Assembly: GCA_030386875.1 (NCBI GenBank)
Contig: CM059569.1
Coordinates: 41,579,842-41,643,841, forward strand
DNA from: Morinoia aosen
Taxonomy: Eukaryota; Arthropoda; Malacostraca; Amphipoda; Talitridae
Direction: 5' to 3'
DNA: 64,000 bases
Shown piece after piece: positions 1 to 12,200 of this stretch (positions within the stretch are counted from its first letter, which is position 1; the number at the start of each line of letters is the position of its first letter). The notes below the pieces were generated by a model. It saw nothing but the letters and a program-made list of their open reading frames with translations. It did no database searches and was not told the DNA's origin. The position numbers and the translations under genes were made by a program.

Positions 1-266
1 CATGTTAACGAGAGGGCTAGCTAAGGTCCAGCGAAGCCAAGGGAGACGGAGCTTCAATTCCAGAGGAGTGGGCTACAGAAGAGTGCTCGCCATACGCAGC
101 TTGATAGCGGACCATTCCGACGAAAAAGGAGAGCGCAAGTACACGCTAAATCAGCTGAACATAGAGCATCTCACCAGAGACATGCATGGAGAGAGGTTGA
201 CTTGCGTAGCATCTAACAATAACGTAACGACCCCGACTTACGCCAGAGCTACGCTCACGATGAACT
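1..266 (+). CDS. Exon 1 of window: second half of Ig2
   Basis: Reading frame starts at base 2 modulo 3. It ends in phase 1 before the donor GTGAGT at 267. The translation contains KYTLNQLNIEHLTRDMHGER followed by LTCVASNNN, the F/G-strand part of an Ig domain with its second cysteine. It then ends with TLTMN, which joins to L-RPL in the next exon exactly as in Sidestep proteins. The ATG at base 2 is internal, not a start codon. The left border is unresolved. An AG at 30-31 would start a phase-0 exon at 32, matching the phase of the other Ig second halves, but its pyrimidine tract is poor, so the exon may extend left of the window. Confidence 0.85.
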
Positions 267-3200
267 GTGAGTATTGCTGAGCTTTTCTGATGTTGAATGC
301 ATGTGTTGTATGGAGAGTGATCACAGAAGCGATGCTTGTTGGAAACTAAAATTACGAAAATTTTGGGTTATCTTAATTTTCGTACCTTATGCAGTTTTGT
401 TTGGAACGATTCAAATACGTTTTTTTCGCATCATGGTTATTTGTCAAGAAGAGTTTTGTTTAACCATAGCTTTTATGTTTAACGATATAATTTCAAAACA
501 TACCGGTGGAACTTTAACTTTATACTCTAAAGAATGATTAAATTTTTTTTTATACCTAGTGGCTATTGTCCGATAAGTATATTTTGTATTTATTACCCTG
601 TGTGTAGTACCCGAAATGTATTTCCCATTTTTTTATTAATATCGAGCTAGCAATCATTTCGATACTTAACACGGTCCTTCTGCCTCCAACAATACAAATG
701 CCTAATAAAATAAAATCCTGCCTTTTGTAGCCCACTTTCAACAAGTTTTAAAGTTACACATTCGAGTTCTTATCAGCCACTGGAAGTGATAAGATATTTC
801 GAAAATGAATTTTTTATCGCCATTTCGGAAAACTGTCATTCAAATGCAAGGGTCAAATATTTTCCGGGTAGTTCTGAAATTTTAAACGTTTTTTCAAACA
901 GTTCTTTTGCGATTAACAAATAAATTAAATTTGGTTATGCGTTCATAGATTGTTTTAAGCATTTAAGTTACTGATGACCTGTTTGGTTTATATAAGAAAA
1001 ATTGTTTACTCAGAAGTTGTCGCCAGTGATCTACACTTGTTTGTAGCTTTTTTCCTTAGTACTGTTCATTTGCTTTATTTAATGTCTTATTTTCAGTCAT
1101 TTAATTAGAAAACTAAGATTATGAAGTCATATTTCGAACGTAAATTTCCATTTCTCCTAATTCAAAAGTACGACTTATTCATCATAGGTTGTCTACAGCT
1201 ATTGAGACAAGACAAGATCCAAAGCCTGTAAGAAGTGTGCTTTACCCTTTCAAGGAAACTGTATTTTATCAGGTCTAATTTTGTTCCCACTCAGGGAAAA
1301 TCTACGAAGAGAAATAAATGTCCGTTAGAAAAAGTGATAGAAGTTATGAATTATGATCAGGAAATGAAAAAAATCAATTATTTCCTACGACAGGTTGCAA
1401 GAAAAAAGTTCAGCTTTCCGAGTCATCTTGGTATTTGGTATGAACAAATACCGAGTGGTATTTGTTCATAAATATTCACAGTGCTCAAAATATTACCTAT
1501 TTAGGCCATTTACATTTATTGCTGTATTAGGCCATTTACAACAAGAAGAGTTTGCGCGTTCATGATGTCAATTCATTTTCAAAATACCATGTTCCTGTGG
1601 AAAGAAGTATTTAGGATACGAATTAGAGCTAACCCCGACCCTCTGATATCTTTACAGAGCAGACTATTAAGCCACTTTCACTACTTGCATGACCATAAGG
1701 TAAATTGTTTTTCCAAAATTCCATGTTCTGGTCGAAGGAAGCATTCAGAAAACAAATCAGAGCTAGCCCCGACCCACTGGTTACTTGCAGTGAGACCGTT
1801 TATGCCAATTTCACTACAAACAGAAGAGTTTGCATGTCCATGATGTCAATTGGTTTTCCTAAATACCATGTTTCTGTCGAAGGAAGCATCCAGAACACGA
1901 ATCAGAGCTAACCCCGACCCCCTGATTACTTGCAGTGCGACCGCTCACCACACGCTTGCTCGGTGCGCCTAAACAGTTGCGTGTGGGGCAGGCGTACAAC
2001 ATTAAATGCATCACAACAGGAAGTCGACCTGAAGCTAACATCACCTGGACTCTAGGCAATGTGGCGTCCTTGTATACCGTGCCTTCCGTGGTGAGTTTTC
2101 ATTGCTTCGCCTAATTTTTAGAACATTAACGAGGATTTTTAAATTAACACAGGTCGATAAATGAAAGGAAATTCCCATTTTATTCAGTAAAATGTCTAAA
2201 GGCTAACTAAAATTTCTCTCAATGCATTTATTTCAGTGTTCTCTTCCTGCATTAAGAAATGTATGTTAGATATATAATCCTTCTAAATGTCAATGATGAA
2301 CTCGTTCCTTAAAAAAGCTACTTGATCTAATACTAATGTTAGAATTGACTTTTATTCTACAATTTAAACGGAGATTTTTGTTGACTTGTAAAATTGCTTT
2401 TGTATTGCTTCGTTTCCTCCCCTCTATTACGCTGGAAAAGTGTTGTGTAATCAAATGATCAAAGCGGGTAAGGAAGACCTTACTGAGCGTCATTCTAATC
2501 TGAAGTTGAGCGAATTTAACGTCCGCCACCGAAAATCGAGAAAGAAAACTGAGTTAAGTTTATGCGGTTACCCATCACGCAAATTGCGATTCATTTGTAA
2601 TTTTATCCATAATACAAAGTAATTAGCAGACAAGCTTCTGTTGACGCTCATTTGGTACGAATGAAAAAATTGAAAACTTTAATTCGAAATTTTTACACTG
2701 AGATCTCTAATGACCCGATGAAGCACTACTGCCCAAAGTCAAATAATACAAATACATAAATGACAATTGTTCATGAATAAAATATCAACTGAGATAGGTA
2801 GTTTTTATTCTAGTAATGCAAATAAACACTCGTGTTTTACTCAGCGCACTCTCGCTCACTTCTCCTTATCTTGATGGACCTTTGCTTTAAGGTACAGTCT
2901 ATAGGGGGAACTGTTCTCTGTCTTAGGGAAAGGTTCGCAGATAAAGCAGCTTCCGAAAGTACGGTAAGCCTGCAAACAATGCAGTGTTTTGCTTAGGGTC
3001 GGGTCTGCAAGTAGAGCAGTCTTCTGGCATAGGGCATGATTTGCAAATAAAGCAGTTATATGATTTATAGTACGGTCCACAAAACATGCAGTTTTTTGAT
3101 ATATGGTTCGGTCTGGAAATAGAGCAGTTTTTTGAGTTATGATAAGGCTTGCAATGAAGCTGTCTTCTGGCTTGAAAAATTGTCTTTAAATAGAGCGGAA

Positions 3201-6200
3201 ACAAGTTTCTAATTTAGAGTAAGGTCTAAAATATAGCATTTTTCGGTTAATTTTGAGCAACGGTGTACATAGCAAAAACACATCCGCTTATTTTTTTATT
3301 GAACTTCGATAAAATTTCTAATGATAAAAATAAAACTTTTACAATTAGGATTAATTTCTACTTGTACATAATACAAGAACACATCCGAAAAGTCAGTAAC
3401 GAGGAAAAACTATTATTATCGTTAACAAAATATCAGAGAGGAAATAAAAAAATATTGTGCAAACAATAGTAGAGCAAAATTATTTTACATACAAGAGAAA
3501 GGTTCAATACCATTTAAAAAAATCCTGGCTTTTAAAGTTACCAGTTGAGAAATGGCAAAATTATTTAGACTTGATGCAGACCACAAAAGTTTAGTATCAG
3601 TTCAACATTAAGGGACTTCACATTTCTCTGCATGAGAGCGAACAGTGTATCGAGAAAGTTTAGCCTGGTGTGAAGAATATTTTCTTATCGCACAAGAATG
3701 GGCTTTTAAATTGTGACAATTTCAAGTCATTTCTTCTTAATGTAATCACTGAAGTTCTGGAACTGAATTCTTTATTCGCATGGCATCGAGGTGATAGATA
3801 CTTAAATTTTGGTAGTAAAAACCGTAGACTTAATTTCAAGTGAAGGATACCTAAATGTATGTAGCATATACCGTAGATTTACCGTACGGCAGAAGATACT
3901 CAAATAAAAAACGTAGACTTAAATTTACCGAACTTTTCATACCCAAACAATTCATTTGTATAATTTCTTTAGATACATTCTCAAAGTATGTGTAAGACCC
4001 ACGATTCAGTATCTTACCTGACATTTGATATTCAAAAATACAAGTTAAAAATGAAAAAAACTGAACACTCCACTACCGAAGGAATCTAGATCGGGTGATG
4101 TCATTTACATTACATGTGCCTAATTAATTAGCGTGATCGTTACAGTTTCAATTTATGAGAAATATTTCAACTCTTAAATGGTCGTTTTTTATTTCACAGA
4201 CCAGCGTTTTACATCAGTGTGGTTTTTCAAAAAGCACGCGAAGCTTGGGAACGAGAGAAAAATATAAGCGTAATTATCCAGAGAAATTATTTCTCAACTG
4301 TCGAACTAATATTGCGTGGGCACGCGACCGTAGACACTCTCAGCTCAACATGCAAAAACCATGGCTTGTGACCGGAATACCAGCGTGGAATATTCTACAA
4401 GATTTGACCTGATTACTGCAAGGGGCTGGATATTGTACTCGTGGGATGAAATCTGGCAATGAGATCATTCGCTTTTTCTTCATTATCGAAATTATTGATG
4501 ACAGTTGATGTAGATGAGTAAGTTTTTCTCAAATTAATTGATATTTGTGTTATAATTTATACCTGTGACGCCGGGCGGGGAAAGATATGTTTTTTACTGA
4601 TGAGTTGCATTTCAATTCAATTCTTGTCTTAAAAAATAATGTTCTTTATTGTTAAGCCGCAACAATTCACTTATGTTCAACTTATGGGCTGGGAGAAGAG
4701 AAAATTATCATTTATCAGCTTACCCATGAATTATAACAGTCCTTCACAAGAAATTATTTTTTCTGTAAATAACACCGCATAAGACACATCCTAACTGAAT
4801 GATTCTTCCAGCATTAGAATGTGTAACAGAGCTGCATACAATTTTCTATGAGCTTAGTGTCTCAAGTTCACAATTTTATCACTGTTCTTTTCGTTAAACT
4901 AAGAACTCAACCTTGAAATTGACATTCCTCAGTGAGTAGCATCAACAATTGTTAATTTTCAGCATCTGCTTCAATTTCAATTCAGTGTGTATGATGCGTA
5001 CATGATAATTGGTCTCCAGTATCCCAAGTCAAGATAGGTTCAGTTTTTCAGATTATCCGATTCGCATTTTTCTGCTTGAAAGAGTTCAGAGGAAAATTAT
5101 TTTCGCGTCGGTGCTTTCCCCGCTGTTCGAAAAATTTTCGTTTTTTTGATAAAACGCTCTTTTAGAGCACGTCTTCGGAAACAAATATATTAGACAATCC
5201 TCAACACTATTTTTCAACCGATCTTGTTTTTACTGAAGCTTTCCCATGAGTCACCAGATTTATCACGTCTATTTTTAATATTTTTAGCGTAATCATTTTG
5301 CTGATAGCAACCGAGAAAAATAGGCGCTAACGAGATGAGCATCAGGAGCATTTTGTCGAATAAGAGTTAATTATCATCAGCTGCCATTGCTAGTGCGGTA
5401 AAATTCCTTCGCTTATAAGAAATGTGGCGCGATTTGCGGGTGTTGATCGATCCCTGTCACATAAAAAGAAGAATTTTTTTTCCCAAGTCAGAGACCTAAT
5501 AATGACCCTGTTTGTCGGGCATGGGTGTATGGTAATTGATAACACGTGTATTAATAGTAAGAAAGTACATTACTGATGACACGTGCATAAATGATAAGAA
5601 AGTGCGTTACTGACCACATTTATTTATCATCTGTGTCACAAGATATATTCATTTCATAACATGAAATTACGAGCAGTACTATTCAATACACAGACCAAGG
5701 TAGCATAAAGTATGTTGTGTCCACTCTATTATTATTTAAATGACTTATTTGAATGACGAATGCGGGGGAATTGGTCAACTGCTAAGCAAACACCCTCAAC
5801 TCGTCAATGATAGTGAAAATATTATCATTAAGGCTTAGTTCACACACTTGAAGAGACGTCATTTTTAACCTATTAGTTTTTAAGTTATGAAGTTTTTAAG
5901 CGATGCAGTTCTTCTACCTATTATATCACCATAAAAACCTTGAACAATGATTCATTGGAAGTACACTTGAACACTTTTTCATACAAAGAATGGAACAACT
6001 GTTTACGATTTTCAACCTATTGCAAATAGTTACTCCCTTGTCTTTCCTTTCATGTGAGCAGACGGAACACAACCTGAAGTTTAATGCAAGGCATTGTGCA
6101 TTTGTTAACGATTTACAACCTTTTGCCGTTAGTTACTCCCATGTTTTTTCCTTTCATTTGAGCAGACGGAACACAGCCTGAACATGAGCCTGTCAAGCGT

Positions 6201-9200
6201 GAGGCTGACTGCAGAGCGACGTATTCACGGCCAGCGCCTGACCTGTACTGCAGTCAACCACCTCTTCCCATCCCAACCCATGACAGACTCCCTCTTGCTC
6301 AATGTTACTTGTGAGGGGAACTCGAATTTTTCTTCCATTTAATTAAAAATATCGTTTTTTTTTTGTTGTCTTGCAGAATGGTTGAAGTGAATGTTGTGTG
6401 AAGTACTCTAGTTCGTTGAATCATAAATGACACGAGAACATTGTTCAAGACCTTGATTTTAATAGGCTTGGCTTCGATAAATCTAATATAAGATCAAAAC
6501 AGATCAATGAGATCATATTGCAAGCATAACGTTTATCTTATGAAGGCCTGCATAAGAAATATGATATTCGACTGATAATTATCTTTCAATGTTGAGAAAA
6601 TTGTAAAACTACTGTGAAATTTTTTATTTATTTCTCTTTTGAAATAAATGTTCACATTTCTCTGAAAGTCAATCGCCTTTTGGCATCTGCGAGATTAGGT
6701 AATTTTATTTACGTGCGTCCATTGGTACAGTGTAACCACTTTTCATATCGCAATTAACTAAAATGCAATTAAATAAAATGCATTAATTAAAATGCATAAG
6801 TGCCAAAGACATTTTACCTTCTACGAAATTTAAGTCCAATGAATTTCACTCCATTGCATTATAGCCTCATCCAATTTATTACTTGCTTCGATTCAGACTA
6901 TTTATAACTGCCAGAAAAGTTGTTTTCAAGGCCACTCACCTTCAAAATTTTCAGTAGTAATTTCATTGACTTAGAGTACTCTTGAATATGATTCAATTAG
7001 TTCAGAAGCCTCAGACTTGAATAAGTCGAGTACATCAGGAATAATGGGACCAAAACACTCAATTGATTGAACTTGCTCTAAAACTCAGGGTCGTATCTCC
7101 CACTTCGAGATTAATCTCGAGTATGGAACTTTGGCTGGAAGGAATGACTGGAAAAAACCATTGTCTCCAGAGGCATTTGAATGGCACGGACTGGACGTAT
7201 TCTGTAAATTTTCCCTCGCAGACCCGCCGGTGGCGTCTTTAGAACTGGGCAGAGGAGTTGCGTCCGTCGTACGAGAGGGAGAAGACGTGTACTTCAACTG
7301 TATGGTCGACTCGAACCCTCCTACCTACAAAATATCTTGGTTTCATGAGGTGAGACTCGGACATGGAAGGTAAACATTTGTAGAGTTACTTAGCTTTCTT
7401 GAGCGTAAAGAGTGAATTGATGGGTGAGGTGAGACTAGGACATGGAAGGTAAACATTTGTAGAGTTACTTAGCTTTCTTGAGCGTAAAGAGTGAATTGAT
7501 GGGTGAGGTGAGACTAGGACATGGAAGGTAAACATTTGTAGAGTTACTTAGCTTTCTCGAGCGTAAAGAGTGAATTGATGGGTGAGGTTAGACTCGGACA
7601 TGGATGGGAAACATTTGTAGAGTTACTTAGCTTTCTTGAGCGTAATGAGTGAATTGATGGGTGAGGTTAGACTCGGATATGGAAGGTAAACATTTGTAGA
7701 GTTGCTTAGCTTTCTCGAGCGTAAAGAGTGAATTGATGGGTGTGGTGAGACTCGGACATGGAAGGTAAACATTTGTAGAGTTACTTAGCTTTCTCGAGCG
7801 TAAAGAGTGAATTGATGGGTGTGGTGAGACTCGGACATGGAAGGTAAACATTTGTAGAGTTACTTAGCTTTCTCGAGCGTAAAGAGTGAATTGATGGGTG
7901 AGGTGAGACTCGGATATGGAAGGTAAACATTTGTAGAGTTACTTAGCTTTCTCGAGCGTAAAGAGTGAATTGATGGGTGTGGTGAGACTCGGACATGGAA
8001 GGTAAGCTAAACATGTAGAATTACTTAACTTTCGAGTGTGTAAAGAGTGAATTGATGGGTGAGGTGAGACTCGAACATGAAACTACACATCGCTACATTA
8101 TTGCAAGACTGTCGTAACTCAAATTTCGTGATTTTTCAGGAGAAGCATTTTAAAGTATCGAAGTCATAGAACGTTAATAATTTACGCAAACCAACAGCGC
8201 CATCTCTCGGCCAAAAAAGCACTTAGACTTATGACTTTACTGCCAAAATAAGCAGAATTAGTTCAGGATCCATATAAATATTGTAACTCTATTCTTGAAA
8301 TTTTTGAGTTATGACCTTCTTACAATGAAGCAGCGACATGTAAAGAGTATGTAACTTTCTTGAGTGTAAAGAGTGTATTGATGGGTGAGGTGAGACTCGA
8401 ACACGGAAGGTCGAGTCATGTTATATATAACGTTTCAGTTATGAAACAGTAAGAGTTTTATAACATAGCTCTTTGAAAGCTAAGTAACTCTACATATGTA
8501 GAATAAACTTAACTTTCAAGTGTGATGATGGTGTATAAAGTTTAAAGGGAAGATGAATTCGATTAGAATATTTTATTTAGTCAAGTTTTTGAGTATTACG
8601 TTCGTCTTTCCTGCCCAATCTGGGCTCGTCACGCTAGCCTTCTGTCTGAAGTGATATAGATCTTCGTTTCTTCCTTTTTTGATTCATTTGAGTCCCTGAA
8701 GAAATCCCTTGCAATCTGTTAAGACCTCAGCGTCCTTCTCACGCGTTTCATCTATTTAAATTTCGGTCCACACACCATCTTTTTTCTTGTCTTCACTCAA
8801 TATCATCCGGGATCGGGAGCTGCTAATCTAATCTATCTAGTTATTCGTCTCAGGAAAAATGCTACAAATGTTACAATTGAAATTGATGCCTCCTGCAACT
8901 TCCCAATGTGTCCTTAACTTGTTGACTGAGGCAAGTAAATGTTAAGTTTAATTTCCAACTCTAATTTGATGTCAATTTTAGTAAGCAATTTTGAAAAAAG
9001 AAAGCACGAGCCGGATCGTGCCTGCATTTAACTTTGAGTATTCATGAAAATGGAGTTTGTGATTACTAATCGGCAGGCAGCATTATGAAAATTGCCTCCG
9101 TGTACCACTGGTGGATTACGTCGCAGTCAAAGTGTAAAGTTGAAAATCCTTCTTTAGTTGTTATATTAAATTGCTAACGAACATTTATAGCTAAGTTTAG

Positions 9201-12200
9201 TTACCTTCTCTACCGCTGAGCGTCTTTATTAGTCAAATGTCATGAAAACAGGACCATCTTGGCGACATGAATTATTTACCGCAATTCACTAACACTTCGC
9301 TTTTAAGACCATGAGTTCATTTCAGTTCTGCTCTTTTCTTTCATGTGCAACAGCGAACCAAGTTAAGATATTAAAATAAGTAAAATAACAGTAGCAGGTC
9401 GTTTTCTTCTGACAAGATAGATGAATTCACCAGACTTTTCCGTTGGAATATTTTCTCGTGAAATTTCTTTTTCTTTTGGCTCCGCAGAAATAAGTTTCGA
9501 CGAACTGTTTTACAAACAGTGTAAGGAAAAAGAGTAAAGTATTTAACAATATTCACTTCTTTTTCTCTACCTTAATTTTTTCTGCGGAAGGAAACGCGTG
9601 ACCAGTTTCTTTGGGCAAACTTGAAATAAGGGTTGTACATTGATGCATAAATTTATCTATGCATTTACGTGTGGGTTTATATGCGCCTAAATTTAAAATT
9701 CCTGCTACCACCCGACAATACATTCGGGAGTGATAGGTTCTCTTGCAATGGCTTCCATGAACACAGGACCAAAGAAGAAAACAGCGACCAAAAGAGCTTA
9801 GCCAGAAGCCTCTTTCTCGATAAGTGTTGGATAATCCCTCAGGAACTGAGGACTAAGCGCCGGCATCTTCCTTCTCTCTCTGCCTGCAAATTTATTGAAG
9901 CGAATCGTCTCAACTGATCTCAGAAAGAAGTGAAATTGTGTCCAGACAACTGTGCGAGAACTGAATTCTCTTGGGCCATTTTTTTGCCGAGCCTCTGGAG
10001 CGGACCGTTAAGGTATGGAACAAGTTCTTTCTTTGCGACTTCGCTGCCAGTTTGCCATTTAAATAATTTTATAAAGTCCCCTGCAAAGAAAATCATTTTA
10101 TTTTTATCAAAAAGCTAAATGCATTTGCTTTGTAGGAGGCTCCTTTTTAGTTCTTCGCTAGCTGGCGGACGGAAAAACTAAGCGATGCTAAATCGTTGTG
10201 AGGAGAACCTGGACTTTAACAAAATCATTCGTTTTAAGCAGCCTGCGGGACAATATCTTACTGCAGCTTATACTTGAGAATTTAGTCTTTCAAAAGAAAT
10301 AAATTATAAACATTATAAGTTTCTGAGGCCATATTAATAACTTTATTTTTGTGATTCTAACATTAAAATTTATAATGCGCTAGTGTTGCTGTGACGCGAT
10401 GAGGTAAAGTATAGGCAGAATAGACTTTACCGCCAATCTTTCAATCGTCCATTATATGAAGCACCCCAACTGTGCTGATATGGAACACCGCATTTTATGA
10501 AGCACCTGGCAAGAATTTCTGCAGCCATTTTCTACTTTTTCAAGTAATTTTTAAGGGAGTAATTATTCGACCAAAAGTTCGATTTAAATTAACTAACGAG
10601 AATTGTACAATGAGGACTATAAGCTTAGACCGGAATTCAACAATGAAGTTCAAGTCTTATTATAATGAAATACATAAAATTCAATCTTTGTCTTGATTCA
10701 CAACTTTCCTGATGGAGAAATTTTTCAGGTATAAAATTTATGCTTCTGTTTATTTAAACTTTACTGGACTCCAATTTAAAAAAGATTCCCCACTCAAAAA
10801 GCCTAATACGTTTTTTCTCTCCTTATCTCCCTCACAGCAATGCTGATATTGTACAATTCTTTCCTCCTGCTGTCACCAACGAAAAGCCAAATTGGAGAAA
10901 TAATCTCTTAATCAACTACCGTCATCTGACAATGGGCAGAAAGCTCTTTCAATATCAGGCGCTTTACTGTGAAACAAACTTCCACAGAGTAATCAAATTT
11001 CTCAATAAAATAAAAGAAAAACCCAAAATAGCTCGTCATTTGGCGTCTTTACGTTAATTGTATTCTGTAGTGCGTACTAAAAAAGTAGCTACGAATTTCT
11101 TTCTCTTATTACTCTGTATTTCTAAGTTTTCGATCCGACGTTTGCGTGGGGTGATTGCTTATTTGCTAGTATCCATGTGCACACGCACAACAATTATTGT
11201 AAAATTAATAAGTTTGCGACTAGCATTTTTGCTATAAATACCTAATATTTATTGTTAACTATCAACCTGTCACGCCACCAAACACACCACTTCCTTACAT
11301 TATTATCAAACATTTAAAAGGGAAATATCATAAACTTGCTGTGGGGCTCAAAGTATCTTCTAGGGAGCTGTTAACTAATTCTATTTCGTTAAGTTGGTAC
11401 GAAAATATACTTTCGAATTTCTCCCATATCTGCACAATAATTTCTAAGTATAAATTATTTACTTCGAACTATCGCATTGGATTTTTGCATGTTTTTCTCT
11501 CAACCATTTATTTCTTTATTTCGACAATAATTGACATGAGTATTACGATGCCCATGTGTGTATATTAACTAAGGATCTTAATATTGAGATATTAATTTCT
11601 ATTTCATTAATCTATTGTAAGTTTTTCTGACATGGAGCAATACGTTCTTTATTATTACAGTTTTTTAATGAATTTTTTTTGGATCCAAGAAAATGATTAG
11701 ATTCATTCCAGTAAAAACGATTTCCTCAATAGAAAACGCTTAATTTTTCAACTTCAAGAAACAAAAACCTGTCATCAAATCACTCTACAAATTTCCAAAA
11801 TGTCTCATCCAATGAAACACAAATCCCCATTCTGTCCCCAACAAGTTCAGAAGACATGGGAAGCTTCAAACGCATCCCACAGAACAACTCTACTCAGAAT
11901 TTGTAAGAGGAAACTCTGCAACGACCGCACATTTATTGTTTCCGCTGGTCCAAATTGAATTATTTTCCATTTCTCGTTCCTTCAGAACACTCCATTGGTG
12001 CACTCTCCGAGCCAGGGAGTGGTGGTGAGTGGTCAGAGCCTCGCACTCCAGGACGTCAAGCGAGAGAAGGCTGGGAAGTACGTCTGTTCGGCCTCCAACG
12101 TCGAGGGAGATGCCAAAAGTCCGCCTGTAATGCTCCAAGTCAGCTGTGAGTTGCCCCGACCGTTGTAGAGTAGGGATCTCGATAACTGGAATGTGGTTGT

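Larger units (their letters stand above)
2091..6165 (+). other. Intron 2
   Basis: Intron of 4075 bp, AT-rich. It contains a degenerate array at 2890-3270, a three-copy repeat at 3790-3935, a two-copy repeat at 5530-5620 and the duplicated acceptor of exon 3. No other coding segment with splice signals was seen on either strand. Confidence 0.75.
7350..11985 (+). other. Intron 4
   Basis: Intron of 4636 bp between GTGAGA and TTCTCGTTCCTTCAG. Its first 740 bp are the 79-bp minisatellite. From about 8530 to 11985 the DNA is AT-rich and non-repetitive, with a slightly GC-richer unique segment at about 9730-10020. I see no exon in it. Confidence 0.75.

Noticed and set aside
2-4. ATG at base 2 as a translation start
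   Set aside because: It lies within the second half of an Ig domain. The coding frame belongs to an internal exon and no signal peptide follows.
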